A stretch of 64,000 nt of DNA from Sparassis latifolia (taxonomy: Eukaryota; Basidiomycota; Agaricomycetes; Polyporales; Sparassidaceae), in contig CM031554.1 in NCBI GenBank assembly GCA_018466975.1, positions 186,001 through 250,000 on the forward strand, read 5' to 3'. Made by a program: the position numbers and the translations under genes. Below are positions 1 through 10,440 of the stretch, piece by piece. A model generated the notes under the pieces. The model worked only from the letters and a program-made list of their open reading frames with translations, was not told the DNA's origin and ran no database searches. Numbering within the stretch: the stretch's first letter is position 1; each line of letters starts with the position of its first letter.

Positions 1-660
1 CTCCGCAACACGATACTCGTGATGACCATGACCCTAGGAGATACACTTGGAAGATTCAAGCACATGTCGGCTCCTGAGGAAGCCACTACACCAGTAGCAG
101 TAGTGGGCGCCGCTACCAAGCCCATCCTTCGTAGATGCTCCCACACTTTTCGGACTTCTCATACGCAGTGTTCTGATAGAGCTACTTACTGCATTTGCCC
201 AATAGGATGGGTTCTTCCAATCGTCCCCTGCGCTGCCTTCAAGGATCGTGCATGTGGTGGCAGTGCAATCATTGGAATTGCGAGTTAAATGAGTAGCAAA
301 AATAAGTACCTGTCTCCGGCAAACCGAGGCGAGCGGTACAGTAGCATTCACCGCCTCGAGTCCGGGAGACAGTTGCGTCCGTGCGGTACAGAGAGTTAGA
401 GCGAATTGTGGGTATTCCGGTGCAATGAAGATTCTGCAGCACTGGCGTACAGAGTGCACGGGATGGCTGACAAAGCGTCTTTGGTTATCGCAGGGAAGTT
501 CTGGGAGCATATGGATGTGATGGTGCCTCGAGACGTCACGTCCGCTGCTGGCGATGATAAGTGGCAGGTGATACCCCGGATACCCCTTCTCCCTGCCTCT
601 CTGGGACGGATATATACACGCTGCTTGAAGATTTCGACCAGCCTTCCCTCCACTCGCACA
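1..660 (-). other. Upstream flank; possible 5' part of an unidentified minus-strand gene
   Basis: No recognisable family. On the minus strand, short stretches read like protein and sit beside plausible splice signals: a GTAAGT donor lies after a segment containing GDDWKNPSYWANA near 205-250, and a GTACTT donor lies near 310. If real, this gene would run off the left edge of the window. I could not build a consistent spliced frame, so this is a hint rather than a gene call. The part above about 610 is the promoter of the transporter at 674. Confidence 0.25.
611..617 (+). promoter_or_regulatory. TATA-like box of the oligopeptide transporter gene
   Basis: The string TATATAC lies about 60 bp upstream of the chosen ATG at 674, and a pyrimidine-rich stretch follows it. 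The position fits a basidiomycete core promoter. No transcript evidence is available from sequence alone. Confidence 0.4.
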
Positions 661-673
661 ACGGGCGACCGCC

Positions 674-3600
674 ATGTCTTTCTACGTACGAGAGGAGAAG
701 CTGTCTTCAGGCAGCAGCTCGAACGAAAAGTTCGACGTTGAGAGGCAGAGTAAGATTCTCCCCGCGATCCTGCAGACTTGCCTATTTTGACGCTCGAGGC
801 GCCGTTGACTGCAGTCGTTACGGTACCAGTAGCCGAGTTCGATGATCCAAACATCGACAAGGATGCCATTATTCTTGGTTAGTAGGGATAGTTCCGTTGA
901 TTGTTCTAACTCTCTGACCTGCTGGCAATTCAGAGGACGACTCGCCATACCCTGAGGTCCGCTCAGCTGTGGCCAACACCGACGATCCCGACATGCCTGT
1001 GGGCACTTTCCGGGCGTGGTGCATCGGGATCGTGTGGTCAGTAATCATTCCAGGAATGAACCAATTCTTCTTCTTTCGTTATCCCTCGGTCACTGTCACG
1101 GGTGTACGTATATTTGTCAATACCTCATTTTCGTTCTGCCTCCATTTGAATTGATATGACGGGGCTAACTTAATAAACAGATAGTCGCTCAATTGTTGTC
1201 GTTCCCTCTCTGTGTCCTCTGGGCTCGAATTGTACCGAGGGTCAAGATTTTTGGTGTATCCATCAATCCTGGTCCTTTCTGCGTCAAAGAGCATGTCTTG
1301 ATAACAATCATGGCGACTGTCGGTTATAGCTCTGCTTACGCTGTGAGATTCACCTTTTTAACTGGCGAAATGTGGCACCGACAGTTTTCCACAGACGGAT
1401 ATCATTGCTGTACAGCGTGTATATTACAACCAGATCTACAACTTCGGGTACCAGTGGATGGTAGTCATGTCCACCCAGCTTGTAAGTATGGTCATGTGAA
1501 GCATCTCGAATGATTTTTCTTGACGAGTGTGCGCACGACAGATCGGTTTTTCTATTGGCGGTATCTGCCGCCGTTTCTTGGTCGCCCCACCATCCATGAT
1601 CTGGCCAACTAATTTAGTCACTTGCGCTCTTTTCAATACTCTCCACTCGCAGCAATACGCCGGTATTGGTACACGCGGTGGTCTCTCCCGCGAGCGCTTC
1701 TTCACATACGCATTCATCGGCGCTGTCTGCTGGTACTTCTTACCCGGCTACATATTCCAGGCACTCAGCTACTTCAGCTGGGTCTGCTGGATCGTCCCAG
1801 ATAACATTGTCGTCAATCAACTCTTCGGCTATGAATCTGGTCTTGGCATGTCGCTCATTACCTTCGATTGGAGCCAGGTACGTCGCGATCGCCGATGGAC
1901 TACGCACCGGCTGATATGGCAATTATAGATCGCTTACATCGGCTCTCCACTGGCTACGCCATGGTGGGCTGAGGCGAACGTTGCGGTCGGCTTCGTATTC
2001 TTTTTCTGGATTCTCACACCGATCTTCTACTATACGAACACCTGGTACGCCAAGTACTTGCCGATTTCGTCGCGCACGTCATTCGACAATACTGGCGCAT
2101 CGTACAACGTCACCAGGATTATCAACCCAGATTCGACGCTGAACGAGGAGATGTACAAGGCGTATTCGCCGCTTTTCCTCTCCACGACGTTCGCAATGTC
2201 GTACGGTCTTTCCTTCGCATCGATCACGTCGACCATCGTGCATACGTTGCTGTACTTCCGTAAGCAGATCTGGGTTCAGTCTCGCCGTTCGCTCTCAGAG
2301 CAGCCGGATATTCATGCTCGCCTGATGTCCCGCTACACCCCCGTGCCGGAGTGGTGGTACAGCGTCATCTTGGGTAAGCGCTTTACTCTATGTTCGAGGT
2401 GTCCTGATACTGATGCATCAATGTAGTTACCATGTTCATATTCGGCGTTGTTTCCATTGAAGTCTGGAAGACGCAGTTCCCGGTCTGGGCTCTCGTTTTG
2501 GCCTTGATCATCTGTGAGCTACTTCTTTCTCCCTGACCCTGTCAGCTGACAGACCAATTAATGTCACATAGCTTTTGTATATACCATTCCAATAGGTATG
2601 ATTCAGGCTATCACCAATCAGCAGATCGGTCTCAAGTAAGCTCTCGCACCTTCGTAGTTGTTCTTCAATCCGTTATTTAATACCCTCTGTCCCCAGTGTC
2701 ATCACCGAGCTCATCATCGGTTATGCTCTCCCGGGCAGGCCGATCGCTATGATGATGTTCAAGACTTGGGGGTATATCACGATGTACCAGGCTCTCCAGT
2801 TCACTTCTGACATGAAGCTCGGTCATTATATGAAGATTCCGTTCGTCGCCATTTCGCTGTGACCATTGACTGCGCGTTGACGTACGTTCTCCCTAGTCCC
2901 CGTGAGATGTTCTGGGCGCAGATCATCGCCAGTGTCATCGCTGGAACCGTGCAGCTCGGGGTGCAGGCGTGGATGTTCACCAACATCACTGATATGTGCT
3001 CGCCAAATCAGAAGGACGGCTTCATTGTGAGTAGATCAATATCTTGCTGTTGTGGATTTTATGTTGATGGCCGTTTCAGTGTCCCTCAACCGAAGTGTTT
3101 GGTACGGCGTCCATTATCTGGGGTGTCATCGGCCCGGCACGCCAGTTTTCCAAGGGTCAGATCTACTAGTGCGTATACTCACTCGAAATATTAGCCTCAG
3201 TGTTTAATTCGACTGTACTTCAGCGGCCTTGTGTTTTTCTTCCTGGTGGGCGCGGTGTGCCCACTGATTTCATATATCTTGTCGCGCAAATGGCCGAACT
3301 CGTTCTTCAAGTACGTGAACTTCCCGGTCATATTTAACGGCACAGCCTATATTCCGCCGGCATCCGCGCTCAACTACGCCCCCTGGGCGATTGTTGGTTT
3401 CATCTTCAACTACGTCATCCGCCGGCGCCACTTCTCGTGGTGGACGAAGTACAATTGTATGTGCTGTGTTCTGTTGCCTCAACCAACATCCGGAAGCTGA
3501 TGATATCCCTCCAGATATTTTGTCCGCCGCAATGGACTCTGGCCTCGCCGTGTCGGTCATTATCATCTTCTTCTGCCTGCAGTACCCCGCGGACGGTACG

Positions 3601-3783
3601 ATCGGCCTGAATACTATCCAGAAGTGGTGGGGTAACACCGTGTTCCTCAATACCGCAGACGGGAAGGCGCTGCCGTACCTCACCGTCTCCGGGAACGCGA
3701 CCTTCGGGTACGTCTTCCATCGTATACGTGTGGGAGCAAACTTGTGCTGATGATCTACTGATCGTAGGCCAAAAACTTGGTAG
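674..3783 (+). CDS. OPT-family oligopeptide transporter
   Basis: A polytopic plasma-membrane or vacuolar transporter, expected to move small peptides or peptide-like compounds with protons (family knowledge). About 14 short introns are needed (for example 750-814 and 878-933), giving roughly 765 residues, the usual fungal OPT length. The ATG at 674 begins a hydrophilic acidic N-terminus ([12 protein letters not shown]) that splices into an [10 protein letters not shown] segment typical of these proteins. Diagnostic motifs are present: [10 protein letters not shown] near residue 140 (the family usually has N where C stands) and GHYMKIPPR late in the protein, formed across an intron at about 2849-2899. 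Many hydrophobic helices follow, and the protein ends with PKTW. No stop or frameshift was seen, so it looks functional. Substrate cannot be told from sequence. Confidence 0.94.
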
Positions 3784-4636
3784 AAGCATCCGAGTCCACA
3801 TGACATCTTGGCATAAATGTAGTTATGTATTTGTATTTCTTTTGACCGCGTGCGCGGTGACGCCGCCTCGAGGAAAGTGTTGTTAGATATAGTAGTAGAG
3901 GTTTCTGTACAATATTCCAAGGAGCGTCCGGGACTTGTTTGCTGTAATAGCTTGAAGTAATATAGATTATACCCGCCTGTCGTCTTTAGCTTGCGCGTAT
4001 CTCCCGAACCAAAAGTAAACACGTCCTTCTCACACATTTGTTGTGCGCTATTTGTTTTGCGGCAATTCTGTCCGCTACTAGTAGGCTCCGAGCAAGTTCT
4101 GCCGCCACCTGGCGGCCTTTCGAGTACACTGTCCTGTCCTGAATTCTGATATCATTGTCTGTTGAGAAGAAGCTCGAGCTCAGCTACAGTAGGGCCGACT
4201 ACAACGAGTTTGTAGCCAAGGGGAATAACGCTTAAGATACGAGATATAAACGACTGCCAAATTCTCACGCCACACAGGCAAGCTTCCCAACTTGGGGCCA
4301 GAAGGGCTCCAGTCGCGTCTTGCCGAACCAGGAACATAGGCTTGGATACGACAAATATTGTCATGCATACGCACTGCACAAGGATCTAAACAGCACGTAA
4401 CTACATAAGTTCTGGGTGTTGACATCCCCCTTGAGGCGCTGTGTTGCTTTTCGATTGACAAGGTATCTTGGCGATGGTCCGCTGGACAAGGTCCCCTTGG
4501 TCACATTGACTACACCGGACAACTTTGCCTGAGATTAGCGTAAAGTTGTTGTGCTTCAGGTTGTACTTCAGGCAATATGCGCAGTTGGTGAGTGCCATCT
4601 CCTTTAACCCATTCAAATTCATCCTCTCCTTGAACG
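3784..4636. other. Intergenic region between transporter and kinase-like gene
   Basis: This holds the 3' flank of the OPT gene and the promoter of the downstream APH-like gene. Open frames here are short and overlap on both strands without codon or family signal. No repeat, tRNA or other feature was recognised. Confidence 0.5.
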
Positions 4637-6092
4637 ATGCCCTTGTTGTCCACACCTGTGAGTACCACCGCGTGCAACAGCTCGAATCCGTCTGATTGGG
4701 AGCGTCGCTCTCGAGCTACAATCGCTGCTGTCGACTGGACCACACTCTCTGCGATTGCGTGTGGAGTTTGTGCAGTGCAATCTGCCGCGTGGGATGACCC
4801 GTTGCCGGGTGAAAATCATGTCGTCCGTTTCCTTCATCTAGACAATCCGGACAGAACGACCATCGTCGCCCGCGTGCCACATTCTCGCGATGAACCCACC
4901 CCCGAGCACCGTAGCGCTCTTTCCAACCGAATCTCCAGCGAGGTTGCGACTATGAAATACGTGGCCACGCATACTCACATTGCGATCCCCAATGTCCTGC
5001 ATTTTAGGGCCGATTGGGACCATGGCGTGCATCGGCCTTTCATATTGATGTCGAAAGTCCACGGTGCACCACTCAGCGATGTGTGGGACGACATGGAGGA
5101 CGGTCAGCGCGAGATCGTACTCCGTCAGGTGGTTGACATCATTTTGGAGTTGTCTTTGCAACGCTTCGACAAGATTGGGGCCCTTTTCTTCAACAGGGGT
5201 GTGGGTTGCCCTGGTTCGTGGTGTATAGAACCCACCGCAGTCTTAGCCGAAGTGGATGACACGGCTGCTCGCTGCATGTCTTCCACATTTTCGAGCAGTA
5301 CGGCATACTTCGAGCGTTACGCAACCGCCAACTTGCAGGCCTTGCGAAGCCGATTTTGGAAGCGATGTGAAGCCGTATCATTATACGCAAGCATGGTACA
5401 TTCGCTCGCTCATTCCGGGCTTCTTCAATTCGTCGCTCGACGGAGCGGGGTTCTGTCTGTGCCAAGGCGACTTCAATTCTCACCATATCATGATTGATCT
5501 CACAAAATCCCAGCCTCGTATCACTGCAATCATCGACTGGGAATTCTCCAGTACACAGCCGATTGCCTCATTAGCGCGGTACCCGCCGTTCATCGTCAAC
5601 CATCCTTTGTGGGGTAGCAGCGACCCACTCCACGCGCGCAATATGGAGGACCAGACTACGTTTTGCAGGGTAATATGGGAGGCGGAGATTGAAGCCTGTG
5701 CGCGAGGCGGATTTGTATTCTCACGTCTCGTCGCCAACAGTGGTGGCATCCATCTATTCGAGGAGGCTCTCCGATGCCGCGATGCAAGATGCCACGCTAG
5801 ATTCATGTCGTACGTCCTCGGTGAAGGGGAAGAGACTTTCACTACCGACTACTACCTAAGCTTGATCGATACAGGCATGCTCAGGGAAGTGGCAGCGCAG
5901 TTGTCGAGGGAGACTCAAGTTCGGGGGGAAGTAATGAATATTCTCGGCGAGGACGTGGTTCCCAGCAGTCTAAACAGAGAGCAGTTCCGGTTAGTGGTGG
6001 ACAATCATACTAGAGACGTCTTGAAGACGAGTAACTTGGTGGCGATGTGGTTGGCTGACGAAGTCTTGTGCCCCATGGCGGTCCCATCTTAA
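4637..6092 (+). pseudogene. APH-family (aminoglycoside phosphotransferase-like) kinase, frameshifted
   Basis: Fungal APH-like proteins have a protein-kinase-like fold; most members are uncharacterised small-molecule kinases. The first frame contains ENHVVRF, the hinge-like FILMSKVHGAPLSDVW and WCIEPTAVL. The second frame resumes at AWYIRSLIPGFF and carries the catalytic region GDFNSHHIMID and IIDWEFS. The two frames are adjacent and join at a run of four T (5354-5357); removing one T would restore continuity, and no GT-AG intron fits. The combined length is about 484 codons. The catalytic loop normally reads HGDxxxxN, but here Q replaces the H and H replaces the N, while the metal-binding D of IDWEF is kept. 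Either this is a decayed kinase, or the frameshift is an assembly error in a divergent pseudokinase. ATG 4637 was chosen because it opens the frame just upstream of the conserved block. Confidence 0.8.
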
Positions 6093-8077
6093 GCCCATGT
6101 ACAGCATATATTGTCTGCGGCTACGCATGGACTGCAGAACCGTATACTATCATGCTCCATTGTCACAATTGTCACAATAATCTATTACCTGCATGATTGG
6201 CTTGAGAACCATCCGCATTGCCAGGGACACTTAATGCATCGTTCAATAGGCGCAGTGTCGCCAAATTGTTATCTGTTCACAGTGAGTTACCCTCCAAAGA
6301 AAGCTACTTTCGCGGCAGTGCATTGGACCTTAAGTCCGAGTCTCAACTTCCGTTATCTCGACCCGAGGTGAGTGATCTCATTTGCACACCAACTTCTCAT
6401 GTAGTACGCTTATCTCATAGAAACAGCGATCCGAGTCACTGGCCGAGGTCCGCCAGTGTCCATCCGTGGCCAGCACTCATGGGATATACTAGGCGCAAGT
6501 CTCGGTGCTGGTTCTCGCAGTCACAGCTGACAGAGGATGAGCGCATCTTGGATCCAGCCAATGCAACCCAAGACCGTTTTCAATCTATAAGAGCAATCTA
6601 ATGATCCGAACCTGTGGGTTTGCAACCCGTCTGAACTCTAACAGTTCGCAGGGCCCGACGGGTACCTCGTTCAATGCCTTGTGGATTGTAGACTGATCCT
6701 AACTGAGCTAATCTGTTCTTCACACAGGAGAAGTGCGCCATCCCTGTGCCCTGGACGGAGTGAATCTGTTCAAGGACTGCGCCCACTTTTGGTACGTCAG
6801 ACTGAAAACGTATGGCGACATACTTCCCCGTGTCCCAGAATACAATCGCTGATTCGGAATAGTGTCTGATCCGTGGCCAATTCAAGTTTGACTTACAGAC
6901 GCTTCAGAAAGGCGATCACCAGCTCTTCGCCTCGTGCCCAGGTGAGACTACATCGCACATCACTGTATTTCGTAAAGATGAATTCATGCGCTGGTCAGCA
7001 CTCATCCTGACTAAATTGATGTCCCGTGAAATGTGACGGTGCGCTATAATCAGTTTGGTCGTGCGGCTGATCTGATCTACAATGACTTCCTTTTCCGGAC
7101 ATGTCGGGACTGCGAAGTTGCGCATTCCTGGGCCCTCGCGGCCTCCGGTCTTTGAGACCATTAATTGCCGATAAATTATATGGGCGTTCAATATTCAATC
7201 CTCGCTTGATTCTGGGATCGTATGTCACGAAACCTTTTATATACATTTCGACGATCTCACATTTTTGGACCATCTTCAGCTGCCAGCAGGATGTTTGCAT
7301 TGAAAGCAGATCGCCACTAGGTTCGCAGCAAAACTACGTATGACGGTCCGGATCCGATAACCCTCCTTTGCATGCCTACCACGTTCGTAGGCACTTAACG
7401 TGTCTCGTAAGTGATGGCAGATTCTCAGAGGGATGTTGAGCGACTGACCTGTCGGACTTTGTGGTAGAATCATGTATATTGAGGTTTCCTCATTCGCCAT
7501 CATCCAGCGACTGTTCGGCCTGAGTGCTCTGGTTGGGATGATGAGCAAACTCTTCGGTCCACCCCCGCGTTTGTACTCACCCAGTCTCGTATCCTATACA
7601 TGCTTACCACCACGAACACCTATTGGTTCCGATCTGGTCATTAATGTGTCGTCTTCCCTCATGTTCCGGCCGCAATACGCTGCAGACCTCCCAGTTGGAT
7701 GTGAGCTCCCGTATTATTCACATGGAAGGGAAAAGAGGCAGCCATTGGAAATTCCCTGGATCGCCGGCCGCCGTCTTCGTTGAAGCACAGTGCATGAAGC
7801 AAGAACTGTTGTTCCCGGCCGATAAACACACTACAACTTCGACGGCGGAGCGCTGACATCTGGCAAGAGGCACGTATGAAATCTTTTGTCTCCTTAGAAA
7901 GCCTGCTCATTGGACGGTCCATAACTCTGTCTATGCCGCTGAGTAGCACACGGATAGATAGATTGGGCCGGAAACCGGAATGCAAGAAAATTCGTAGATG
8001 TGTGCAAGTAATATACACAACGTTTTCCCGTGGTAGGACATACAAGTGAGAGATGCCGACGGTGAGCAGAGGGATAT
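6093..8077. other. About 2 kb with no supportable gene
   Basis: Several open frames of 80-130 codons exist on both strands (for example 6218-6601 on + and 7659-8045 on -). None shows a family motif or a convincing spliced continuation. A possible intron lies at about 6368-6420 on the + strand but leads to no recognisable protein. The right end contains the 3' flank of the cyclophilin gene. This may be degraded sequence. Confidence 0.45.
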
Positions 8078-8920
8078 TCAGACAGTGCCGGAAGATGTGA
8101 TGGTGACTTTGGACTTTGGACGCCCGGAGTCGGTCCCGACCGCCTCAACCTGCTTCACGACGTCCATGCCATCGACAACCTCGCCGAAAACAACGTGCTT
8201 GCCATCTAGCCATGATGTCACCACTGTTGTGATGAAGAACTGCAAATCCACTACATGAGCGAGTATTCTGCCCTATGATGAACCGCTAGACTCACCTGCG
8301 AACCATTCGTGTTGGGACCCGCGTTAGCCATGGAAAGTAGACCTGGCTTGGTATGTCGCAGCTGGAAGTTCTCGTCTATTAAGACTTCAGCGATGAGCAG
8401 GCTGATATATCAACGAAACCCACCTGTGAACTTTTCCCCGTAGATCGACTTCCCGCCAGTACCGTTGTGACGTGTGAAGTCGCCGCCCTGGAGCATGAAC
8501 TACGATTTCCAAGCAGAAGGGGTCGGTGACACGTAGATATAGAACACAAAAAACTCACGTTTGGAATAACTCTGTGGAACGAGCTGCCCGCGTATCCGAA
8601 TCCATGCTGGCCTGTTGCAAGTTCCCGGAAGTTCTTCGCGGTCTTGGGCACAACGTCGTCGAACAGCCTGAACACTATCCGGCCAGCAGGCTTCTGGTCG
8701 ACGGCCACGTCAAACTGCGCAGATTGTCACCTTAGCATCACGTCCCGCAACATTGGACAACAACACCAGCAAGTACTAAGTACTCACAAATACGTTCGAC
8801 CTGGTCATCGAAAATGACGCAGATAGTCAATATGCGCTCAACAATTTCATAGCAGCGTGATTACATCGGTGTTTTGGCAGCTGAACCTGAGGTAGCGAAG
8901 CGGCGCAGGAAAGACGCCAT
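8078..8920 (-). CDS. Cyclophilin (peptidyl-prolyl cis-trans isomerase), probable mitochondrial form
   Basis: It isomerises X-Pro bonds and assists protein folding. Six exons splice in frame: 8865-8920, 8788-8800 (13 nt), 8559-8714, 8424-8499, 8296-8375 and 8078-8239, giving 180 residues. Exon 1 encodes [18 protein letters not shown], basic and hydroxylated with no acidic residue, which looks like a mitochondrial presequence. The classical start MSNVFFDV follows directly. Active-site residues of the cyclophilin A type are all present: R in FHRVIPNF, FMLQGG, QFFIT, and W/H in [11 protein letters not shown]. An alternative ATG at 8808, reached if intron 1 is retained, would give a cytosolic form starting MTRSNVF. 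Dual targeting from one gene is known in Neurospora cyclophilin; here it is inferred. The protein ends TITSSGTV. Confidence 0.95.
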
Positions 8921-9762
8921 TTTTGACGCGGGAACCAGTGAGCGGAGGGGATAGGAAAGCGGCAACGAGTCAATCGAATTTTCGCGGGGGCTGTAAGCGC
9001 CGGCGTAGTCGAACTCACGTGAATGTGGCTGAGACTCAGAGGCTCGGTAGATTACTAGATAGATTTAGGTCGGAGGGTTGAGAGGGAGGCTTTGCGGTGA
9101 TACAGAATCCTTCGTCGACCGACGCTCTTTATACTAGGTACAGATATGTATTTCTCCAGGCAGCCTAATTTTAACGCGATCTACACAGTGTGAACTTGAT
9201 TTCTCACTAGATCACGAATGTAGATTACATTGTCATTTCCTGAGAGAGGATACTCGAGTGAACCCGCGAGGAGAACGGGGGTAGCTTCTCTGCGACACGA
9301 GAAGAGCGACCTGGACCCTCGGCCCTCCACATCTCGAGGAAGGAGGTGGACAATTACCGTACACCTCCACTCCACGTGTTGATTAGTACCATTGGACAGG
9401 CCAGCGACACAACAAGATAGGCCACGAAGCCATGGTGCCAAGCTTAAGGAAGACAAAATTTCAGCTCAGAATCGAGGGCGTGGCGCAGGGAAGGGGATGG
9501 CGGGCCAGGTGCAGTGTGTCTCCCGCGGTCGGCAAGATGTCTGAAATTCGGCAGGCGCACAGATAGGAATAAATGAAAGTCTGGGCTCCGGTGGTTCCAT
9601 ACATCGCGCACGAGGATACGGTAGACGTCTTTAGAGCGAGCATGGTTCGTCTTAGCCGCCGCCGTCGTGCCGAAGTATGGGCACCTTGCCGTCAGGCTGG
9701 GTGGACATATCACAGCAGCCAGAGGTGCATAGATAGCACGCCATGCCCTTGTACGTGACCTG
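8921..9762. other. Cyclophilin promoter and intergenic DNA
   Basis: This contains the upstream region of the cyclophilin gene and the 3' flank of the next minus-strand candidate gene. Minus-strand frames at 9181-9456 and 9444-9782 lack family signals. No repeat or RNA gene was recognised. Confidence 0.4.
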
Positions 9763-10440
9763 TCACACGGGGATGGGAGCAAACTGCAAAAGCAGAGTCA
9801 CGATCATCACATCGATGACACTTTCCCAATGCCTTACAGCGTCAGCTGTGCCGGCGTTTTGTAGCAAAGGTTGCGCAATATCTGGAAAAAGAAAGCATAA
9901 AGCTTTAGGTCAAAGACAGCAGCTACACGGATGGATATCGCTCACCGGAAGGACATCGAAGTCTCCCGACGAACTCAGACGCGTGCAGTTGGACATCAGA
10001 GTACCATCGTCCAATGACGTTCAACAAAAAGCAAGCCACGTTGCTGATGAGTCCATAAGCGTTAGTTACAGCAATATTACCGCAATCCGCAGTAAGCTTA
10101 GAGGGATTCACGACTTGAGGCAAATGGGGCACTTGTTAGAAATCAGTTCAGATCAGATCGGCATTGGCAAGAAGAATGCACGAGCACTTGTAGCCAATGC
10201 ACATAGGTATCACAGGAATTATTGACAAGATTCAACGGCGAAGGAAGACACACCTTGGAAGTAGGATGAGACGGGACAGGATACAGGAGGATGAGAAAGT
10301 CTCCCTGGCACTCGAGGTGCGGAATACAACGGACCGGAAACACCAGCTCGGATAAACTGACATGACCACAGACAATAAAACGTACAAGAGGTGAGAAAAC
10401 ACGAGGCATCGCAAGTGAGTGCGTTCCTCTTCGCAAGTCC
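9763..10440 (-). CDS. Hypothetical protein, partial gene model
   Basis: Family not recognised. Two terminal exons splice convincingly: 9946-10131 and 9763-9881, joined by a 64-nt intron with a GTGAGC donor and a pyrimidine-rich CAG acceptor. They encode a segment with NAYGLISNVACFLLNVIG and end with VIDVMIVTLLLQFAPIPV and a stop. Both stretches are hydrophobic enough to suggest a membrane protein. A GTGCTC donor with a CTAAC-like branch point precedes the 10131 acceptor. Upstream exons, probably around 10230-10440, could not be fixed because three frames are open. The start is therefore unknown and 10440 is only an approximate limit. Confidence 0.4.

Noticed and set aside
34..675. 213-codon minus-strand open frame overlapping the OPT promoter
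   Set aside because: No family signal as a whole and it overlaps the clear OPT start; only short pieces with splice signals were kept as a weak hint.
3270..4037. 255-codon minus-strand frame overlapping the OPT 3' end
   Set aside because: It lies mostly antisense to conserved OPT exons and has no motif.
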